From the NCBI GenBank assembly GCA_900767695.1, contig CAAGAC010000009.1, positions 1-19,669 on the forward strand: a stretch of DNA of 19,669 bases, given 5' to 3'. Below are positions 7,390-12,915 of the stretch, in pieces. Numbering within the stretch: the stretch's first letter is position 1; the number at the start of each line of letters is the position of its first letter. The notes beneath the pieces are model-generated. The model was not told where the DNA came from and made no database searches. It saw nothing but the letters and a program-made list of their open reading frames with translations. Position numbers and translations under genes: made by a program. Origin of the DNA: an uncultured Succinivibrio sp. Its GTDB lineage: Bacteria; Pseudomonadota; Gammaproteobacteria; Enterobacterales; Succinivibrionaceae.

Positions 7390-8364
7390 ATGAGACAGTA
7401 CAACAAGATCCTGGCCGTGATTGAGCCAAGGCGCGACCAGCAGGTGGCGTTACAGCGCGCCCTTGAGCTTGCCAAGTACAACCCGCGCGCCGAGATAGTA
7501 GCGCTCAGGCTTGTATATGACTTTTCATACGACATCCACATCCTAAACCGCATGAGCGAGCAGTCCACGCGCGAGGATGTCCTCAAGACCTCGCTTGACC
7601 AGCTCAAGAAGATGATCGCCGATGCCGCGGGTGATTCAAAGGCAAGGATCACCCCGCGCGCGGTATTCACCCGCGACATCGGCGAGGGTATCCTCGCCGA
7701 GGCCGAGCACTCCGGGTGCGACCTCATCATCAAGGCCGCCAACCACCACAAGGTGCTCGACTCCATACTCTTCACGCCCATAGACTGGTACATCCTGCGC
7801 AACGCCAGGGTGCCGGTGATCATCGCAAAGGATCACGAGTGGATTGGCGGCGGAAGCATCGTGGTCGCAGTGGACTTCTCATTCTCCGGGCGCAGGGCGG
7901 CCAACGTCATGCTGCTGCGCGAGGCCCAGGAGATTGCAAAGATCACCGGAGCACCGATCCACCTCGTCAACTCGGCTCCAGTGGTTTTGCCGGCGGTTAT
8001 GCTCGAGGTGCCGCACTACTCTCCTGAGATCTACGCCCAGAGCATAGTCAAGGAGCACGAGCGCAGGCTCTACGAGTTTGCCCGACTCCACGGGATCCCC
8101 AAGGAGAACTGCCACATCAAGGAAGGCATGCCCGACGAGGTGATCCCCAACGCCTGCAATGAGCTCAACGCCTTCGTGGTGTTCCTCGGATCGGCTGGCA
8201 GAAGCGGCATGATGGCCGCCCTCATCGGCAACACCTGCGAGGAGGTCGTGGACTACATCAAGGGCGATCTCATCGTGGTCAACGACAAGGCCATGGCCGC
8301 GCGCGAAGGCGAGAACGGCGCTGGCGGCAGGAAGGAGACTTCATCGTCTGAAAAGGCTGAGTAG
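7390..8364 (+). CDS. uspE: Universal stress protein E (tandem Usp domains)
   Basis: Cytosolic stress protein with two universal-stress-protein domains in tandem (about 1-150 and 155-305). In E. coli, UspE is involved in stress survival, motility and cell aggregation, though its molecular activity is not settled. The 324-aa product compares with 316 aa in E. coli and shares YDFSYD, the FTPIDWYILR segment (E. coli FTPTDWHLLR), EGMPDEVIP and GSAGRSGMMAALIGNTCEEV. The start ATG at 7390 has AAGGAG at 7378-7383. The C-terminal 20 or so residues are low-complexity and charged, without a counterpart I can place. The gene stands alone: murJ ends 121 bp upstream and the convergent bioC lies beyond a hairpin cluster. 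The fnr gene that neighbours uspE in E. coli is not in this window. Confidence 0.94.
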   Translation: MRQYNKILAVIEPRRDQQVALQRALELAKYNPRAEIVALRLVYDFSYDIHILNRMSEQSTREDVLKTSLDQLKKMIADAAGDSKARITPRAVFTRDIGEGILAEAEHSGCDLIIKAANHHKVLDSILFTPIDWYILRNARVPVIIAKDHEWIGGGSIVVAVDFSFSGRRAANVMLLREAQEIAKITGAPIHLVNSAPVVLPAVMLEVPHYSPEIYAQSIVKEHERRLYEFARLHGIPKENCHIKEGMPDEVIPNACNELNAFVVFLGSAGRSGMMAALIGNTCEEVVDYIKGDLIVVNDKAMAAREGENGAGGRKETSSSEKAE

Positions 8365-8371
8365 GGCCTGC

Positions 8372-8461
8372 AAACCAGCGGAGCAAGGCTCCGCAGGTTT
8401 AGACAGGCGCATTGCCTGGCATTTGAACCGCAGGGCGCGGGGGAACTCCCCCGCGCCCTGC
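8372..8461. terminator. Hairpin cluster between convergent uspE and bioC
   Basis: Three inverted repeats lie in about 90 bp. First, AAACC-A-GCGGAGC / GCTCCGC-A-GGTTT (8372-8400, one A-A mismatch, 3-nt loop). Second, CAGGC/GCCTG (8404-8418). Third, a perfect 15-bp pair starting GCAGGGCGCGG and ending CCGCGCCCTGC (8430-8461). Placed between two converging genes, they probably act as a bidirectional terminator, though none is followed by a long T-run. The third is by far the most stable. Confidence 0.65.
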
Positions 8462-8470
8462 CTCATCTGC

Positions 8471-9232
8471 CTACGGCGCGCGGCCTATTGCAAAGATCCC
8501 GCGCCAAGTAAGGCGCACGCCCTCAGGATCGAAGAATCTGCGCTCGTACTCTTTGATGAAGTCCCTGAGCCTGCCCTTGGTCCACGTCCTGCTGCCGGTG
8601 CCGCTTACGCCGCAGCCACGCAGGCTCCTGAGCATCGAGAGCGGATCCTGGTAATGCGTGGTGCGGGAAAACTCCTGCACCTCAATATCAGACAGATGTT
8701 TTCTTGCAGTCTCCTCAACCTCGCCTGCCGTGCGGTAGCTGATGCCGTCGCCTGAGATCTCCCTGATCTCCTCAAAAGTCCCTTCCGTGAAAAGAAAGAT
8801 CCCCATCAGCCCGCCTGGCTTGAGCGCATTCCTCAAGTTGATGAAGCCTTTGCTGAAGTCCCCAAACCACTGCATGGCGCTGCTTGATGCCACGAGAGCG
8901 TATCCGCCCGGGAGAGGATCGCGCTCGCAGTCGGACACAGCGAAATGAACAGATGGGTTGCTTCCTATCCTTTCTTGGCATTGCGCGAGCATGCCTTTGC
9001 TGATGTCATAGAGATCAAGGCGTGATGGGTAGAGCTGCAGAAGCATCTTGGACAGGGTGCCGGTGCCGCAGCCTGCCTCGAGGATCCTAAGCCCTGAGCT
9101 TGAATCATCAAGGCGCCTTCCTATCATCTCAAAGAGCATGCGCGCGGCCTCAGCCTGCACCGCCGCGCCATCGTCATAGGTCGCGGCGGCGCGGGAGAAG
9201 CGCCGCGCGCGCATGCTCTCGGAGACTGGCAT
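8471..9232 (-). CDS. bioC: Malonyl-ACP O-methyltransferase BioC
   Basis: SAM-dependent methyltransferase that caps the free carboxyl of malonyl-ACP, so that fatty acid synthesis can build the pimeloyl chain of biotin. The 253-aa product has the BioC length (E. coli 251). The N-terminus carries the FSRAAATYD motif (12-20) typical of BioC (E. coli FGRAAAHYE). The SAM-binding motif I is ILEAGCGTG (50-58), followed by DLYDISKGML, and VASSSAMQWFGD matches the family's SS(L/A)A-x-QW segment. The start at 9232 overlaps the bioG stop as TGATG, with GGAG 8 nt upstream. It is the last gene of the bioF-bioG-bioC operon. Methylation here and demethylation by BioG are opposite ends of one route, which supports both calls. 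Confidence 0.94.
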   Translation of the reverse strand: MPVSESMRARRFSRAAATYDDGAAVQAEAARMLFEMIGRRLDDSSSGLRILEAGCGTGTLSKMLLQLYPSRLDLYDISKGMLAQCQERIGSNPSVHFAVSDCERDPLPGGYALVASSSAMQWFGDFSKGFINLRNALKPGGLMGIFLFTEGTFEEIREISGDGISYRTAGEVEETARKHLSDIEVQEFSRTTHYQDPLSMLRSLRGCGVSGTGSRTWTKGRLRDFIKEYERRFFDPEGVRLTWRGIFAIGRAP

Positions 9233-9885
9233 CAGAACGGCTCCGTGAGAAGCTTTAGAAAAAGTTCCGGCACGTAATGGGCGCCTTCAACCTCGTGCAC
9301 TTTGACTCCATGCTTTTGAAAGCTCAGACGCTGCGCCTTGGGAGGAAAGATCAGGTCTTCACTGGAGACATAGGCGCTGTCATAGAAGCTTCCCTGCGCT
9401 TCCCCCTGCTTCTTGAGGAAGCTGCGGATCCAGAGGAGTTCTGCCTTCATGCTCTCTGCGCTGCGGGAGATGCCTGAGCGCATGTAGTCTCTGTAATTCT
9501 TGCCGCACATGGCAAGGCGGAAAGAAGCAACGGCACGATCGTCAAGCGAGGCGGCGGTCTTGTCCCAGAGCGCGGGATCGATGCCATACAGAGGATCTAT
9601 GCCTTCTACGGTTCCGTTCACCGCGATCCTCTCATCTGCGTTTGAGAGATTTTTTGAAAAATGCGGCGCCAGCGCCACGCCCATCGACCAGGCGACTATC
9701 CTGATCCTTGCGTAGGAGCTGAGATCCGGAAGATCCCCGTCCTCTGCATAGTCAAAGCAGCAAAGCAGCTCCGAGTCCTCGGGCATCGCCTTTGCGATGC
9801 CGGCAAAGGGCTTCTCGTCCTGGCCATAGCCTTCAAAAAAGACCACCAGGTTTCTGCCGCCGCGCTTTAGAAAGCAGGTTCTCAT
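9232..9885 (-). CDS. bioG: Pimeloyl-ACP methyl ester esterase BioG (DUF452)
   Basis: Carboxylesterase that removes the methyl group from pimeloyl-ACP methyl ester, ending chain growth and giving the substrate for BioF. It is the small alpha/beta hydrolase (217 aa) that replaces BioH in Haemophilus and other bacteria. The N-terminal FFEGYGQDEKPF segment is typical of this family. The nucleophile elbow is AWSMG (65-69, Ser67); Asp177 in SSEDLIFPP and His203 in GAHYVPELF complete a plausible triad. The start ATG at 9885 overlaps the bioF stop by 4 bp (ATGA) and its own stop overlaps the bioC start by 1 bp, so translation is probably coupled through the operon. Key residues are present and the gene looks functional. 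Confidence 0.92.
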   Translation of the reverse strand: MRTCFLKRGGRNLVVFFEGYGQDEKPFAGIAKAMPEDSELLCCFDYAEDGDLPDLSSYARIRIVAWSMGVALAPHFSKNLSNADERIAVNGTVEGIDPLYGIDPALWDKTAASLDDRAVASFRLAMCGKNYRDYMRSGISRSAESMKAELLWIRSFLKKQGEAQGSFYDSAYVSSEDLIFPPKAQRLSFQKHGVKVHEVEGAHYVPELFLKLLTEPF

Positions 9886-11063
9886 GCCGCCCTCCCGGAC
9901 AAGCTGCGGATGAGCGAGCAGAGGCGCTCGACATCGCTGTCCTTGAGCGATGCGCTCAAGGACAGCCGCAGCCGCGCCGTGCCCTTGGGCACGGCCGGGT
10001 GCCTCACCGGCATTGCAAGAAAGCCGTTCTCCCTGAAGATCCCGGCAGCCTCCACGGCCTTCTCGTTCTCCCCCAGGATGTAGGGAACGATCTGGGTTGA
10101 AGAAAGATCTTCAAGGCCGCACTCCCTGAGCGTCGCGTGCACATCGGATGAGATCCTGGCAAGGCGGGCGCGGCGATCATCGGCCGCGCGCGCCTTTGAA
10201 ATCATGAAAGCCGTATGGGCAAGGCTTACAGGCGCAATAGCCGTTGAGAATATGAGCGGCCTTGCGGTGTTGATGAAGTAGCGCCTGGCAGTCTCCGAGC
10301 AGAGGAGGAAGGCCCCTTCGGAGCCAAGCCCCTTGCCACAGGTGCAGAGCACGAAGTCTGCCATGCCGCCAAGCCCCATCTCCCAGAGCATGCCCCTCCC
10401 TTCAGGCCCGAAGACGGTGAAGCCGTGGGCCTCGTCGACATAGACTGAGATCTTGGGATTGGATTTCTTGATCTGAGCGATTTCCTTTAACGGCGCCACG
10501 TCGCCATCCATGCTGAACACCGACTCGGTTGCAACGAGGATCCGATCGTATTGAGCGCCATGGCGCTCGATGATGCGCTCAAGGCTTTCCGCGTCATTGT
10601 GGGCAAAGCGCATGATCCTGCTGCTTCCGCCTGCGGTCATGCCGTCGATGATCGAGGCGTGCGAGAGCTTGTCTGCAATCACCAGGGTTCCGGGGATCGC
10701 GGCAAGCGCGCGGATCACGCCGCTGTTGGCGTCGTAGCCTGAGTTGAAGGGCAGCGCGCTGCAGCCTGGGAACAGATCCTCGATTGCCTTCACCGCCTGG
10801 CGCCAGCTCTCATGCGCCCCGGTGAGGAGCGGGGATCCTGAGGATGAGAAATACTCGTGTGACTTCTTAAGATGCTGCATGAACTCGTCGCGCAGCGCGC
10901 TGTCCTGGCCAAGCCCCAGGTAGTCGTTGGAGGCGAGGTTTACAAGTTCCTTTCCATCCATGACGGCGATGCCGTCATGCTGCCCAAGCGGCTTGATCCT
11001 CCTCATGAGGCCGCCTGCTTCTATCTTTGCAAGCGCCTCCTTCATGAAGTCGTCAAATGCCAT
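9882..11063 (-). CDS. bioF: 8-amino-7-oxononanoate synthase BioF
   Basis: PLP-dependent enzyme that condenses pimeloyl-ACP (or -CoA) with L-alanine to form 8-amino-7-oxononanoate, the first step of the biotin ring assembly. Family features of alpha-oxoamine synthases are visible: LASNDYLGL (about 43-51), GSPLLTGAHESW, VDEAHGFTVFG (about 209-219) and CGKGLGSEGAF, whose Lys244 should bind PLP. I start at ATG 11063 (393 aa; E. coli 384). AAGGAGG lies 8 nt upstream, while the in-frame ATG at 11087 has no binding site and lies inside a strong hairpin. It leads the operon with bioG and bioC. bioA, bioB and bioD are not in the window, so the rest of the pathway must be elsewhere. Confidence 0.96.
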   Translation of the reverse strand: MAFDDFMKEALAKIEAGGLMRRIKPLGQHDGIAVMDGKELVNLASNDYLGLGQDSALRDEFMQHLKKSHEYFSSSGSPLLTGAHESWRQAVKAIEDLFPGCSALPFNSGYDANSGVIRALAAIPGTLVIADKLSHASIIDGMTAGGSSRIMRFAHNDAESLERIIERHGAQYDRILVATESVFSMDGDVAPLKEIAQIKKSNPKISVYVDEAHGFTVFGPEGRGMLWEMGLGGMADFVLCTCGKGLGSEGAFLLCSETARRYFINTARPLIFSTAIAPVSLAHTAFMISKARAADDRRARLARISSDVHATLRECGLEDLSSTQIVPYILGENEKAVEAAGIFRENGFLAMPVRHPAVPKGTARLRLSLSASLKDSDVERLCSLIRSLSGRAA

Positions 11064-11079
11064 GGCCGTTGCCTCCTTG

Positions 11080-11110
11080 CGCACCATCGCCGCTTCGCGG
11101 CGATGGTGCG
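11080..11110 (-). promoter_or_regulatory. Perfect 14-bp hairpin abutting the bioF ribosome binding site
   Basis: CGCACCATCGCCGC (11080-11093) and its exact complement (11097-11110) are separated by three bases, forming a very stable GC-rich stem. In the bioF message the stem ends one nucleotide before the AAGGAGG Shine-Dalgarno (11078-11072). It lacks a T-run, so it is not a standard terminator for the minus strand. It could affect translation initiation, message stability or transcription of the biotin operon. I do not see a recognisable BirA operator nearby. Confidence 0.5.
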
Positions 11111-11272
11111 ATCTTATGCGCTTTTGAGTGCAGGATCATCCTGGCAGGCGCGTGCAAAAATCCGCGCGGCCGCCTATATGGGAGCGCAAAGACTGTAAAA
11201 TACGACATTGTTGAAAAGCAGCGGTGATGGCGGCGCGGTGCCGCCTTGCTAAGCTGCAAGCCAGGTATCGAG

Positions 11273-11443
11273 ATGTCAATAAACGACAACCGCAGCCGCA
11301 TCCAGGCGACTGCCAGGAAGAAGCAGCCAAAGAACGCGCTGATCCACCCCATCCAGCTCGGAAGCGACGAGCGCAACCTGCTGCGCCTCATCTACCTGAC
11401 CCAGGCGTCCGCCGGAACGGCGGCCCCCAGGGCCCGCGCCTGA
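11273..11443 (+). CDS. Small basic protein of unknown function upstream of pepD
   Basis: A 56-codon ORF that I do not recognise. Support comes from codon use: nearly all third positions are G or C and the codons resemble the neighbouring genes, unlike the overlapping frame that runs on into pepD. A weak AGG precedes the ATG at 11273; an in-frame ATG also exists at 11246. The predicted product is rich in Lys/Arg in the first half (ATARKKQPKNAL) with an amphipathic DERNLLRLIYLTQ stretch and an Ala/Arg-rich end. It has no signal peptide or membrane segment. Its stop TGA overlaps the GAGG ribosome binding site of pepD, and pepD begins 8 bp later, so the two are probably translated together. It could instead be a leader ORF. 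Confidence 0.5.
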   Translation: MSINDNRSRIQATARKKQPKNALIHPIQLGSDERNLLRLIYLTQASAGTAAPRARA

Positions 11444-11451
11444 GGCTTTAT

Positions 11452-12912
11452 ATGGCACAGTCGAGCATCTCATCCCTGGAGCCCAAGGCCCTGTTCGGGC
11501 GCTTTGCAAAACTGCTTGCAATCCCCAGGATCTCCGGCCACGAGGACGCGGCGGCAGCCTGGGTGATGGATTTTGCAAGGGAGCGCTCGCTGCCCTGCCG
11601 CCGCGACGGCGCGGGCAACGTGATCATCAATGCCCCGGCATCATCTGGGCGCGAGAGCGCTCCCGGCGTGGTGCTTCAGGCGCACCTTGACATGGTGCCG
11701 GCTGCCGCCTCGGGAGTCGAGCACGACTTTTTGAAGGACGGCATCGACGCCTACGCCGAGGACGGGTGGATTAAGGCACGCGGCACCTCGCTTGGCGCCG
11801 ACGACGGGCTTGGCGCCTGCACCATACTCGCGATCCTCGATGACAGGAACTTGAAGCACGGGTCCATCACCGCGATCTTCACGGTCGAGGAGGAGACCAC
11901 GATGAAGGGGGCGCTTGCGATCACGAAAGACGATCTCAAGGACGCCTCCTGTCTCATAAACCTCGACTCGGAGGATTCCGGCTACGTCTTCACTGGCTGC
12001 GCCGGCTCCTGCGATGCCGATGTCAGGCTTGAGCTGGACAGGGTCGCAACTCCAGGCTGCACTGCTCTCAAGATCTCCTTTACAGGCTTTCGCGGAGGAC
12101 ACAGCGGCTCTGACATCGCGCTTGGCAGGGCCAACGCCATAAAGGCTGCGGCGCAGGCGCTGCTTGCGGTGCAGGATGACTGCGAGTTCTTCATTGCATC
12201 TCTTGAAGGCGGAAGGGCGCGCAACTCGATCCCCTCGTCCTGCACAGTGGTTGTCAACGTGCCCTCTGAGAGCATCGAGAACTTCAAGTCCGCCCTCGAT
12301 AGCGCGGCAAGGCGCGTCGCCGACGAGTACCTTGGCGCCGATCCTTCCATCAAGGTCGAGGTCACAGAGGCGGCGGCATCCTCAAGCGCTCTCTCCTCGG
12401 AGTGCACCTCGGTGCTCCTCGATCTCATAAACGCGCTGCCCTCGGCGGCGCTGCGATTCCATGACGAGGCAAGGACGCTGGTTGAAACCTCCTGCAACCT
12501 GGGTTCGGTGAGGATTTCGGATGACGCCGCATCGCTGCTGCTCATGCCCCGCTCGCTCACCGACGAGGGGCTTGAGGGCGCCATGTCGCTTATCTCATCC
12601 TGCGCGGCGCTTGCAGGAGCCGAGGTCGAGTTCAGAAACCGCCACGACTGCTGGCTCTCGCCTTCAGACTCGCCGCTTGTGAAGGCGCTCTCCTCCGCCT
12701 GGGAGAAGGTTGCAGGCAAGCCCCTTGTCAACGCGGTGATCCACGCGGGGCTTGAGTGCGCGCGCTTCCACGCCGTATGCCCTGCGCTGCAGATGGCATC
12801 CATCGGATCCACCATCATCAGCCCCCACAGCCCCATGGAGCGGGCGTCCATCAAGGACGCCGCCATGGTGCTCGAGGCCCTGGGACTGGCGCTTGAAGCG
12901 CTATCGGAGTAG
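11452..12912 (+). CDS. pepD: Aminoacyl-histidine dipeptidase (peptidase D, M20 family)
   Basis: Cytosolic zinc dipeptidase that cleaves Xaa-His and other unblocked dipeptides. The 486-aa product matches E. coli PepD (485 aa). Metal and catalytic residues are visible in register: His78 and Asp80 in LQAHLDMVP, Asp117 in SLGADDGLGA, Glu146/Glu147 in FTVEEETT, Asp172 in INLDSED, and His459 in IISPHSPMER near the C-terminus. GFRGGHSG is the lid-domain signature. The frame is open for 76 codons further upstream, but those overlap the small ORF and look non-coding. ATG 11452 has GAGG 6 nt upstream and gives the family N-terminus. The GH13-like gene follows after 3 bp, and its ribosome binding site lies within the end of pepD, so they share a transcript. 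Confidence 0.95.
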   Translation: MAQSSISSLEPKALFGRFAKLLAIPRISGHEDAAAAWVMDFARERSLPCRRDGAGNVIINAPASSGRESAPGVVLQAHLDMVPAAASGVEHDFLKDGIDAYAEDGWIKARGTSLGADDGLGACTILAILDDRNLKHGSITAIFTVEEETTMKGALAITKDDLKDASCLINLDSEDSGYVFTGCAGSCDADVRLELDRVATPGCTALKISFTGFRGGHSGSDIALGRANAIKAAAQALLAVQDDCEFFIASLEGGRARNSIPSSCTVVVNVPSESIENFKSALDSAARRVADEYLGADPSIKVEVTEAAASSSALSSECTSVLLDLINALPSAALRFHDEARTLVETSCNLGSVRISDDAASLLLMPRSLTDEGLEGAMSLISSCAALAGAEVEFRNRHDCWLSPSDSPLVKALSSAWEKVAGKPLVNAVIHAGLECARFHAVCPALQMASIGSTIISPHSPMERASIKDAAMVLEALGLALEALSE

Positions 12913-12915
12913 AAA

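Noticed and set aside
11111..11272. BirA operator between bioF and the pepD operon
   Set aside because: I looked for the TTGTAAACC / GGTTTACAA arrangement and saw only a stray CTGTAAAA; not enough to call.
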